Shown one piece after another: positions 32,000-38,572 of a DNA stretch of 38,572 nt; position 1 is the stretch's first letter; each line of letters opens with the position of its first letter. Below the pieces are notes generated by a model. That model made no database searches and was not told the origin of the DNA. It saw only the letters and a program-made list of their open reading frames with translations. The DNA lies in NCBI RefSeq assembly GCF_029057325.1, contig NZ_JAICZW010000200.1, positions 1 to 38,572 of the forward strand, read 5' to 3'. The stretch comes from Bacteroides sp. GTDB lineage: Bacteria > Bacteroidota > Bacteroidia > Bacteroidales > Bacteroidaceae. Both the position numbers and the translations under genes were made by a program.

Positions 32000-34267
32000 A
32001 TGTCGCATTTGGCTCCCTTGATAGCTGATTTAGCTCTGATATTGATTTGTGCAGGCATGATGACCCTGCTTTTTAAGAAGTTGAAGCAACCTTTAGTGCT
32101 GGGATATGTGGTGGCGGGATTCCTTGCCAGCCCCCACATGCCTTATACGCCTTCGGTGGTAGATACGGCACACATACAGACGTGGGCGGACATAGGTGTT
32201 ATCTTCCTGCTCTTTGCGTTGGGGCTGGAGTTTAGTTTCAAGAAGATTGTCAAGGTGGGAGGGGCGGCTGTCATTGCCGCGTGCACCATCATCTTTTGCA
32301 TGATACTGCTGGGCGTGATGGTTGGTGCCTGCTTTGGCTGGCAACGGATGGATTGTCTCTTCTTGGGCGGTATGATTGCGATGTCATCCACCACTATCAT
32401 TTATAAGGCGTTTGACGATTTAGGACTGCGCAAGAAGCAGTTTGCGGGGTTGGTGCTCAGCGTGCTTATTTTGGAAGATATTCTTGCTATTGTATTGATG
32501 GTGATGCTCTCTACGATGGCGGTGAGCAATAATTTCGAAGGCGTGGAGATGCTGGGGAGCATTGCCAAACTGGTTTTCTTCCTTATCCTTTGGTTTGTGG
32601 TGGGTATTTATCTGATTCCGGTGCTGTTGAAGAGTTGCCGTAAGTTGATGAGCGAGGAAACCTTGTTGATTGTCTCCCTCGGGCTTTGCTTCGGCATGGT
32701 GGTGATGGCGGCGCATACCGGTTTCTCGGCAGCTTTTGGTGCCTTTATAATGGGCTCTATCTTTGCAGAAACGGTGGAGGCGGAGAGCATCGAGCGATTG
32801 GTGAAACCGGTGAAGGACTTGTTTGGCGCTATCTTCTTCGTGTCGGTCGGCATGATGGTGGACCCGGCGATGATTGTGGAGTATGCAGGGCCTATTGTTG
32901 CGATAACGCTGGCGGTCATTCTTGGCCAGTCCTGTTTCGGAACGCTGGGGGTATTGCTGTCGGGACAACCGTTGAAGACAGCATTGCAGTGCGGTTTCAG
33001 TTTGACACAGATAGGCGAATTTGCCTTTATCATTGCTTCGTTAGGCGTTTCGTTAGGTGTCACCAGTCAGTTTCTCTATCCCATCGTGGTGGCGGTATCT
33101 GTTATCACCACGTTTCTGACTCCCTATATGATTCGCTTGGCGGAACCTACTTCCAACTTTGTGGATGCGCACTTGCCTGAAAAGTGGCGGAAATTCCTGA
33201 ACCATTACGCTTCCGGCTCCCAGCCGGTGAACCACGATAGTTTGTGGAAGAAGCTGATTCTCTCGTTGGTGCGGATTACGCTGGTCTATTCTATCATTTG
33301 CGTGGCGATTATCGCTTTGGCGTTCCGTTTCGTGGTTCCTCTCTTACAGCATAGTCTGCCCGGTTTTTGGGGAAGCTTGCTTTCGGCAATGGTCATTATT
33401 CTCTGCATTGCTCCCTTCTTGCGTGCCATTATGATTAAGAAGAACCATTCTGTGGAGTTCGTGATGTTGTGGAACGACAGTCGCGGAAACCGTGCGCCGT
33501 TGTTGGCAACCATTGTGTTGCGTCTGTTGCTGGGCATTTCGTTTGTGATGTTCGTCATTGCCGGATTGTTCAAATGGTCGGTGGGATTGGTGTTTGGGGT
33601 GGCACTGTTGCTGGTGATATTGATGGTGTTCTCCCGGCGGTTGAAAAAGCAGTCTATCTTGATAGAGCGGACTTTCTTTCAGAACCTTCGCTCACGCGAT
33701 ATACGTGCGGAGTATATGGGAGAGAAGAAACCCGAATATGCCGGACGTTTGCTGTCGCGCGACTTGCATTTGGCCGACTTTGTGGTTCCCGGTGAATCGG
33801 AGTGGGCGGGCAAGACGCTGGCGGAGTTAAATTTCGGAAAGAAGTATGGCATTCATGTCGTTTCCATCCTCCGCGGCAGGAAACGGATTAACATACCGGG
33901 AGCATCCGTTTGTCTTTTTCCGCAGGACAAGATACAAGTCATCGCTACGGATGAGGAACTGAATCTTTTTGGTGAGGCGCTGGACAAGGCCGCTGCCATG
34001 CAGATGGATGTGATAGAGAAGAGCGAGACGAAATTGTGCCAGTTCCGTGTGGACGAACATTCGCCCTTCCTGAACAAGACGCTGAAGGAGGCGGGCATCC
34101 GTGAGAAATACCATTGCCTGATAGTGGGCGTTGAACGAGGTGACAACACCCTGCACGCCCCCAATCCGTATGAACCTTTTGCGGAAGGTGATGTGGTGTG
34201 GATTGTCGGTGAGATTCACGATGTCTATCAGCTTACCAACTCACCATATAATTATAATGAAGAATAA
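32000..34267 (+). CDS. CPA2-family cation/proton antiporter with two C-terminal RCK_C-like domains
   Basis: A 755-residue inner membrane protein that likely exchanges K+ or Na+ for protons. Residues about 1-390 form the Kef-type antiporter domain (QPLVLGYVVAGFLASPHMPY, VIFLLFALGLEFSFKK, GGMIAMSSTTIIYKAF, SVLILEDILAIVLMV, IFFVSVGMMVDPAMI, LTQIGEFAFIIASLG). Four more membrane segments follow (about 420-570). The end carries two TrkA-C/RCK_C-like regulatory domains: about 590-660 (ADFVVPGESEWAGKTLAELN) and about 675-745 (CQFRVDEHSPFLNKTLKEAG). No nucleotide-binding RCK_N Rossmann domain is seen, unlike KefB/KefC. It follows its own promoter-like box and is not clearly linked to the his genes. 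Confidence 0.9.
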   Translation: MSHLAPLIADLALILICAGMMTLLFKKLKQPLVLGYVVAGFLASPHMPYTPSVVDTAHIQTWADIGVIFLLFALGLEFSFKKIVKVGGAAVIAACTIIFCMILLGVMVGACFGWQRMDCLFLGGMIAMSSTTIIYKAFDDLGLRKKQFAGLVLSVLILEDILAIVLMVMLSTMAVSNNFEGVEMLGSIAKLVFFLILWFVVGIYLIPVLLKSCRKLMSEETLLIVSLGLCFGMVVMAAHTGFSAAFGAFIMGSIFAETVEAESIERLVKPVKDLFGAIFFVSVGMMVDPAMIVEYAGPIVAITLAVILGQSCFGTLGVLLSGQPLKTALQCGFSLTQIGEFAFIIASLGVSLGVTSQFLYPIVVAVSVITTFLTPYMIRLAEPTSNFVDAHLPEKWRKFLNHYASGSQPVNHDSLWKKLILSLVRITLVYSIICVAIIALAFRFVVPLLQHSLPGFWGSLLSAMVIILCIAPFLRAIMIKKNHSVEFVMLWNDSRGNRAPLLATIVLRLLLGISFVMFVIAGLFKWSVGLVFGVALLLVILMVFSRRLKKQSILIERTFFQNLRSRDIRAEYMGEKKPEYAGRLLSRDLHLADFVVPGESEWAGKTLAELNFGKKYGIHVVSILRGRKRINIPGASVCLFPQDKIQVIATDEELNLFGEALDKAAAMQMDVIEKSETKLCQFRVDEHSPFLNKTLKEAGIREKYHCLIVGVERGDNTLHAPNPYEPFAEGDVVWIVGEIHDVYQLTNSPYNYNEE

Positions 34268-34331
34268 AGAATAACTTTGTGGTACAATTTGCATGCACAC
34301 TCTAATTCTTCACTCTTCATTCTTTATTTTT
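34256..34331. terminator. Candidate hairpin terminator between convergent genes
   Basis: AATGAAGAATAAAGAAT (34256-34272, overlapping the antiporter stop) pairs with ATTCTTCACTCTTCATT (34305-34321) with two mismatches. CTTTATTTTTTT follows on the plus strand. It separates the antiporter gene from the convergent oxidoreductase gene. Confidence 0.55.
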
Positions 34332-35318
34332 TTAGAGTTTGTTCAGTATCTTATCCATCACCCAATTGGTCAGCGTGGCGCTTTCTCCGTTGCATGTGCA
34401 GGTGGACTTTCCTAACAGATGGTCCACTACAGCTTGGATAAGCGGTTGCTGGACGTAGATGGGATTCTCTACGATGATTTCTTCTCGTCCCCGCTCCGTT
34501 TGCAGTGTAATGGGATCGTAGGTGAATACGGAGAAGCAAATCCTTCCTTTGTCCCCAATGATCTCGATGCGGTCTTCGCGGGCGGATTCGTGAGCGACAA
34601 AACACCACGAACCGCTGCCTACCAGTCCGTTGTCGAATTGGAAGCAAGCGCTCAGGGTGTCTTCTGCCGGATATAGCCCGCCCCGGTTGCTTTTATAGCC
34701 GTTGGCTTCGAGGATGCAACCGAAAATCTCTTGCAAGAGGTCTATCTGGTGAGGTGCGAGGTCGTAGAAGTAGCCGCCACCGGCAATGTCCGGTTGTACG
34801 CGCCACGGCAGGTTCTCTTTGTTGTGGTCGAGGTCTCGGGGAGGCTGTGCGAAACGGATTTGGATGTTGATGACGTTGCCAATTTCTCCTTCCGTTATCA
34901 GCGATTTCACTTTTTGGAAATAAGGCAGGTAGCGGCGGTAGTAAGCGACAAAGCATGGCACACCGGTTTCTTGAGAGATGCGGTTGATGCGGCAACACTC
35001 TTCGTAAGTGACAGCCATCGGCTTCTCGATATAGACGGGTTTGCCTGCCTTCATTGACATAATGGCGTAGGTGGCGTGCGATGAAGGAGGGGTAGCTATA
35101 TATACGGCATTCACTTCCTTGTCATCAATCAGTTCTTGCGCGTCATCGTACCATTTGGGAATACCTCTCTCTTCGGCATAGGTTTTAGCCTTGTTGCTGT
35201 GTCTGCTCATCACGGCAACGACTTCCGAATTCTCTATCTTCTGAAAGGCGGGGCCGCTTTTATATTTGGTCGCTTCTCCACAACCGATAAATCCCCATTT
35301 TATTATTTTCTCGCTCAT
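34332..35318 (-). CDS. Gfo/Idh/MocA family oxidoreductase
   Basis: A 328-residue NAD(P)-dependent sugar or polyol dehydrogenase-type protein. The N-terminal Rossmann domain begins KWGFIGCGEATKYKSGPAF; the family motif EKP (Glu98-Lys99-Pro100) stands in GKPVYIEKPMAVTYEE. The C-terminal domain contains GGGYFYDLAPHQIDLLQEIF, with the Asp and His expected at the active site. The substrate is unknown. It is the last gene of the minus-strand cluster, 34 bases after the S4-domain gene, though a functional tie to translation genes is not evident. Confidence 0.93.
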   Translation of the reverse strand: MSEKIIKWGFIGCGEATKYKSGPAFQKIENSEVVAVMSRHSNKAKTYAEERGIPKWYDDAQELIDDKEVNAVYIATPPSSHATYAIMSMKAGKPVYIEKPMAVTYEECCRINRISQETGVPCFVAYYRRYLPYFQKVKSLITEGEIGNVINIQIRFAQPPRDLDHNKENLPWRVQPDIAGGGYFYDLAPHQIDLLQEIFGCILEANGYKSNRGGLYPAEDTLSACFQFDNGLVGSGSWCFVAHESAREDRIEIIGDKGRICFSVFTYDPITLQTERGREEIIVENPIYVQQPLIQAVVDHLLGKSTCTCNGESATLTNWVMDKILNKL

Positions 35319-35352
35319 TTCTATAATATGTTAATGTGCGCATTCTCACATT

Positions 35353-35769
35353 TTATTCATCAAAATCAAATTCAAAGTCGAAATCATCTATATATTCGGG
35401 AGTGATGAACTCCTCAAGGCTGCGGCGGTCCTTTTTGGTCGGGCGCCCGGTACCTTTGGCACGGTTGACGAAACCGCTGATGCGGCTCATCTCCAGCAGT
35501 TCGTATTGATCGGGCGTGGTCACGTTTTCCATCATTTCATTGACGACTTTTGCGCCGACCCGTTTTTCAATGGCTTGCAGCACCTTGAATGAGTAGGTGA
35601 CGGGTGGTTTGCGTACTTGGATAACGTCTCCCGGTTTCACGGTACGTGCCGCTTTCGCTTGTGCTCCGTTTATGCTGACACGCCCTTTTTTACAGGCTTC
35701 GGCGGCGATGGTGCGTGTCTTGAAGATGCGTACCGCCCACATCCATTTATCGATTCTGGCTTCGCTCAT
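35353..35769 (-). CDS. S4-domain RNA-binding protein (Hsp15/HslR-like)
   Basis: A 138-residue protein with an N-terminal S4 domain ([48 protein letters not shown]), the form of heat-shock protein Hsp15, which in E. coli rescues stalled 50S subunits carrying peptidyl-tRNA. The tail is acidic ([11 protein letters not shown]). The start at 35769 overlaps the pth stop codon as ATGA, which fixes it; a longer reading would run into pth. The pairing with pth fits a shared role with peptidyl-tRNA. Confidence 0.92.
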   Translation of the reverse strand: MSEARIDKWMWAVRIFKTRTIAAEACKKGRVSINGAQAKAARTVKPGDVIQVRKPPVTYSFKVLQAIEKRVGAKVVNEMMENVTTPDQYELLEMSRISGFVNRAKGTGRPTKKDRRSLEEFITPEYIDDFDFEFDFDE

Positions 35770-36329
35770 TTCTTGTTGTATTGATTCATCGTGATATCTA
35801 TGCCTGCCAGGCAGAAACTTTTGATAATATCTCCGGCAGTTTTCAATCGTTCTTCCATGGTTTTCCAATCTTCATCGGTGAAGTGTCCCAATACAAAATC
35901 AATCTGCCCTCCGCGGGGAAAGTCGTTGCCGATGCCAAACCGCAGACGGGCGTAATTCTGTGTGCCCAATGTGGCGGCAATGTGTTTCAGTCCGTTGTGT
36001 CCGGCATCGCTTCCTTTGCCTTTCAGGCGTAGCGTGCCGAAGGGGAGTGCGAGGTCGTCCACCACTATCAGGACGTTTTCCAAAGGGATGTTCTCTTTCT
36101 GCATCCAGTAGCGCACGGCATTTCCGCTGAGGTTCATATAAGTAGAAGGCTTTAGCAGCAACAGTTGGCGTCCTTTGACCGACAACGTTGTAGTGAAACC
36201 ATAACGGCCATCGGAGAAGGTGATGCCTGCCGCTTTTGCCAGTGCATCCACTACCATAAATCCGATGTTGTGGCGGGTTTCGTGATATTCGGGTCCGATG
36301 TTACCTAATCCTACAATTAAGTATTTCAT
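35766..36329 (-). CDS. pth: Peptidyl-tRNA hydrolase
   Basis: Releases tRNA from prematurely dropped peptidyl-tRNA. The 187-residue protein has the conserved [22 protein letters not shown] with Asn10 and catalytic His20, then PSTYMNLSG (Asn66), [10 protein letters not shown] (Asp91/92) and [12 protein letters not shown] (Asn112), all matching the known active-site set. It lies 130 bases after rplY and overlaps the S4-domain gene by four bases. Gene order rplY-pth is widespread in bacteria. Confidence 0.98.
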   Translation of the reverse strand: MKYLIVGLGNIGPEYHETRHNIGFMVVDALAKAAGITFSDGRYGFTTTLSVKGRQLLLLKPSTYMNLSGNAVRYWMQKENIPLENVLIVVDDLALPFGTLRLKGKGSDAGHNGLKHIAATLGTQNYARLRFGIGNDFPRGGQIDFVLGHFTDEDWKTMEERLKTAGDIIKSFCLAGIDITMNQYNKK

Positions 36330-36353
36330 TGAATTCAGTTTTTGGGTAGAAAA

Positions 36354-36422
36354 GAACGCGGATTATCGCAACTTTTCGCGGAAATCGGTTGAAATCTGCG
36401 TAGGCTGCGTTAATCCGCGTTC
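36354..36422. repeat. Imperfect palindrome of the CACGGATT family (copy 3, divergent)
   Basis: GAACGCGGATTA (36354-36365) pairs perfectly with TAATCCGCGTTC (36411-36422). Between them lie TTCGCGGAAATC and GAAATCTGCG, secondary copies of the same theme. It sits between rplY and pth. Confidence 0.7.
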
Positions 36423-36459
36423 CTATGTATTTTTGAGTCTGTCTCTTAAGCTGAGTAGA

Positions 36460-37050
36460 TTAGTTGTTGGCAGCTGCAGCGGCACCTCTTGCGGCACGAG
36501 TCAGCTTAACGGCGCATACCACAGCTTCTTTGGCGTTCAGCAATTCCAGTCCTTCGTATTGCAATTCGCCAACTTTGATGGTCTTGCCGAGTCCCAAGTG
36601 AGAAACGTTGACAATCAGTCTTTCGGGAATGCTGTTGTACAAAGCTCTTACTTTCAGTTTACGTATCTGGAGAGCCAGCTTACCACCGGCTTTCACACCT
36701 TCTGCCAAACCTTCCATTTGTACGGGAACTTCCATAACGATGGGTTTGGATTCATCAATCTGATAGAAGTCAACGTGCAGGATGGTATCCTTTACAGGGT
36801 GGAATTGGATATCCTTCATAATGGCATTAACTTTTTTGCCATCGATAATCAGGTCCACTACATAGATGTGGGGAGTGTAAACCAATTTGCGCAGACCTTC
36901 TGCAGGTACAGTGAAGTGGATATTTTCGCCACCACCATAGAGTACGCAAGGTACACCGTTGTCTTTACGAATAGCTTTCAGCGCTCTAGCTTGTTCCGAA
37001 GAGCGTTCTGCAATAGTTCTTGCAGTTCCTTTTACTTCAATTGATTTCAT
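36460..37050 (-). CDS. rplY: Ribosomal protein L25 (CTC form)
   Basis: Binds 5S rRNA in the large ribosomal subunit. At 196 residues it is the long CTC form: an N-terminal L25 domain (EVKGTARTIAERSSEQARAL, GVPCVLYGGGENIHFTV, HVDFYQIDESKPIVMEVPV) plus the C-terminal TL5-like beta domain (GKLALQIRKLKVRALYNSIP, VSHLGLGKTIKVGELQYEGL) and an Ala-rich tail (RAARGAAAAANN). A strong promoter and a structured leader of about 90 bases lie upstream. Confidence 0.96.
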   Translation of the reverse strand: MKSIEVKGTARTIAERSSEQARALKAIRKDNGVPCVLYGGGENIHFTVPAEGLRKLVYTPHIYVVDLIIDGKKVNAIMKDIQFHPVKDTILHVDFYQIDESKPIVMEVPVQMEGLAEGVKAGGKLALQIRKLKVRALYNSIPERLIVNVSHLGLGKTIKVGELQYEGLELLNAKEAVVCAVKLTRAARGAAAAANN

Positions 37051-37076
37051 TTTTTTAATTTTTTTGTGTTACTCTA

Positions 37077-37127
37077 AATTAAGTAATTCTTTGCTTAATT
37101 CACCATCACACGGCGTGGTTTCCACGC
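37077..37127 (-). promoter_or_regulatory. Two hairpins in the rplY leader
   Basis: In transcript order, GCGTGG-AAA-CCACGC (37127-37113) and then AATTAAG/CTTAATT with a 10-base loop (37100-37077) lie between the promoter at 37148-37178 and the start codon. The structure may be an autoregulatory ribosomal-protein leader; no known leader motif was recognised. Confidence 0.45.
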
Positions 37128-37147
37128 GATGTTGCAAAAAAGCGGTG

Positions 37148-37178
37148 CAAAAGTACTGCTTCTTTTCGAATTATCAAA
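37148..37178 (-). promoter_or_regulatory. Promoter of rplY
   Basis: On the minus strand TTTG (37178-37175), a 19-base spacer and TACTTTTG (37155-37148) match both Bacteroides promoter elements. The leader would be about 90 bases. Confidence 0.8.
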
Positions 37179-37187
37179 AAAAGTGTA

Positions 37188-37592
37188 TCAAAAATCAATG
37201 TCTATTTTGATTTCTTCTTCTAGTGAAGAGGATTTCCTTTCTTTTCCAAAAGATTCTTCTTTGTGGGCATTTGCGGTTTCCGCTCCTTCGTAGGATTTGG
37301 AGTAGCACCCCTGTTGTTCCTGAATGAAACCGATGGCTTGTTGGAGTCCCGTCATGAATTTTTCGAAATCTTCCTTGTAGAGGAAAATCTTGTGTTTCTC
37401 AAAACTAACCTGAGGGTCATCTCCTTCGCCCATTACTATTTTTTTGCTTTCGGTGATGGCGAGAAACATTTCGTCTTTTCTGTTTTTCTTGACGTCCAAA
37501 TAGTAGATGCGCTTGCCGGCTTTGATGGATTGGGAGAACACAATTTCTTTGTCGTTCATATCCGCTACGCTTTTCTTCTTAAAATCTTCCAT
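37188..37592 (-). CDS. DUF3276/PUR-family nucleic-acid-binding protein
   Basis: A 134-residue protein of the bacterial PUR-alpha-like family, expected to bind single-stranded nucleic acid. The PUR-type core is seen in IVFSQSIKAGKRIYYLDVKK, DEMFLAITESKKIVMGEGDD and FEKHKIFLYKEDFEKFMTGL. The tail is charged and low in complexity (ESFGKERKSSSLEEEIKIDI). ATG 37592 is chosen because the longer reading runs through intergenic repeat sequence. The cell role is unknown; it lies divergent from nusB. Confidence 0.88.
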   Translation of the reverse strand: MEDFKKKSVADMNDKEIVFSQSIKAGKRIYYLDVKKNRKDEMFLAITESKKIVMGEGDDPQVSFEKHKIFLYKEDFEKFMTGLQQAIGFIQEQQGCYSKSYEGAETANAHKEESFGKERKSSSLEEEIKIDIDF

Positions 37593-37636
37593 ACGTATAA
37601 TAAGTCTCAATTTTGATTTATTCTTTAACATCTGTA

Positions 37637-37692
37637 GCTCGTCCTTCGTAACTTGTCTCTTGTATCTTGTCACTCGTCACTCATTACTCGCC
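37637..37692. repeat. Simple repeat-rich intergenic segment
   Basis: Read on the minus strand it contains GAGTAATGAGTGACGAGTGA followed by CAAGATACAAGAGACAAG, near-repeats of 7-8 bases. It lies between the divergent PUR-family and nusB genes. Confidence 0.5.
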
Positions 37693-37824
37693 ATTCATAG
37701 CTTATAGCTTCTTTATCGGCCTCAAAATTGATGATTTTTTTTAAACTATCAAAAGAAAATGGGCGGATAATCAATATCTGCATTAAAAAATGTGATTTAT
37801 TTATGTAAACTCATTAAAAATGCC

Positions 37825-37832
37825 TACTTTTG
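37825..37832 (+). promoter_or_regulatory. Candidate -7 promoter element of nusB
   Basis: TACTTTTG fits TAnnTTTG, 34 bases before the ATG. A clear -33 element is not seen. Confidence 0.5.
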
Positions 37833-37866
37833 CGGCTGTTAAAACACTACAACATTACATAGAATT

Positions 37867-38572
37867 ATGATCAACAGAGTTCTTATTCGTCTTAAGATTA
37901 TACAGATTGTATATGCTTACTATCAGAATGGCAGTAAAAATTTAGACTCAGCGGAGAAGGAATTGTTTTATAGCCTATCAAAGGCGTACGACCTTTACAA
38001 TTATCTGCTGATGCTGATGGTCGCTTTGACAAACTATGCGCAAAAGCGTATTGATGCGGCTAAATCGAAGTTGGCTCCCACCGCGGCGGAGCTGTATCCC
38101 AATATGAGGTTTGTGGAAAACAAGTTCATAGCCCAATTGGAAGTGAACAAGCAGTTGGCGGATTTTGCAGCCAACCAGAAACGTACGTGGGACAACGAAG
38201 ACGATTTCGTTAAGAGGTTGTTTGAGAAAATTGTGGAGTCAGATATATATAAGGAATATATGGCTTCTGAGGACAAGTCTTACGAATGCGACCGTGAATT
38301 GTGGCGGAAGTTGTACAAGACTTTCATCTTTAATAATGAAGAGTTGGATAGCCTGCTCGAAGACCAGAGTCTTTATTGGAACGATGACAAGGAGATTGTA
38401 GATACCTTTGTCTTGAAGACCATCAAGCGCTTTGACGAGAAAAATGGGGCTAACCAGATGTTGTTGCCCGAATTTAAGGATGAGGAAGACCGGGAGTTTG
38501 CCCGCCGCTTGTTCCGCCGTTCTATTCTGAATAGTGATTACTACCGTCATCTCATCAGCGAGAATATTCGTA
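37867..38572 (+). CDS. nusB: Transcription antitermination factor NusB (3' end outside window)
   Basis: RNA-binding factor that with NusE (S10) acts in rRNA antitermination. The frame is open from ATG 37867 to the window edge, giving 235 residues without a stop. The N-terminal MINRVLIRLKIIQIVYAYYQ fits the NusB helix that carries the RNA-binding basic residues; long helices follow (DLYNYLLMLMVALTNYAQKR, DFVKRLFEKIVESDIYKEYM). Bacteroidetes NusB proteins are about 300 residues, longer than the 140 of E. coli, because of an inserted N-terminal half, so the core NusB fold's end lies beyond the window. Confidence 0.9.
   Translation, partial: MINRVLIRLKIIQIVYAYYQNGSKNLDSAEKELFYSLSKAYDLYNYLLMLMVALTNYAQKRIDAAKSKLAPTAAELYPNMRFVENKFIAQLEVNKQLADFAANQKRTWDNEDDFVKRLFEKIVESDIYKEYMASEDKSYECDRELWRKLYKTFIFNNEELDSLLEDQSLYWNDDKEIVDTFVLKTIKRFDEKNGANQMLLPEFKDEEDREFARRLFRRSILNSDYYRHLISENIR

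Overview
The window is chromosomal DNA of a gut Bacteroides-type organism. The signs are a SusC/SusD/SusE/SusF/SusG starch locus, lipoproteins with acidic residues right after the lipobox cysteine, promoters of the Bacteroides form (TAnnTTTG at -7, sometimes with TTTG about 19-20 bp upstream), weak ribosome binding sites and many short imperfect palindromes between genes. The species cannot be fixed from sequence reading alone.

Layout. (1) 1-9757, plus strand: starch utilisation genes susC (5' end outside the window), susD, susE, susF and, after a 514-base gap with a terminator and three direct repeats, susG. (2) 9990-12148: a GNAT/FemAB-like protein, an NTF2-like protein and a divergent HxlR-type regulator. 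(3) 12552-15548, plus strand: nitroreductase, small membrane protein, DUF2520 reductase-like protein, KdsC-like phosphatase and Maf pyrophosphatase. (4) 15552-25095, minus strand: pheS, an MFS transporter, nth, pgk, an OprP-type porin, a DASS anion symporter and a TPR protein broken by an in-frame amber codon. (5) 25832-26915, plus strand: a DUF4738-like lipoprotein and a hotdog thioesterase. (6) 26965-31786, plus strand: a his operon (hisG-hisD-hisC-hisB) with an attenuator-like leader encoding five consecutive histidines. (7) 32000-34267: a CPA2-type cation/proton antiporter. (8) 34332-37592, minus strand: PUR/DUF3276 protein, rplY (L25), pth, an S4-domain protein and a Gfo/Idh/MocA oxidoreductase. 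(9) 37867 to the end: nusB, cut by the window edge.

How genes work together. SusC-SusG bind starch at the cell surface, cut it and import the oligosaccharides; susG matches the known enzyme in length and in catalytic residue numbering. The porin and DASS symporter lie 47 bases apart and look like an outer/inner membrane pair for anion uptake. The his genes cover part of histidine synthesis and appear to be controlled by ribosome stalling on the leader peptide. pth, S4 protein and rplY form a translation-related cluster.

Most notable: the his leader, where a peptide MKKCVAHHHHHYPDE, an 11-bp antiterminator starting at its stop codon and a strong terminator fit a complete attenuation model; the separate control region of susG; the amber-split TPR gene; three unrelated intergenic arrays that share a 21-22 bp period; and several families of dispersed palindromes. 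No CRISPR array, tRNA, rRNA, insertion sequence or prophage gene was seen.
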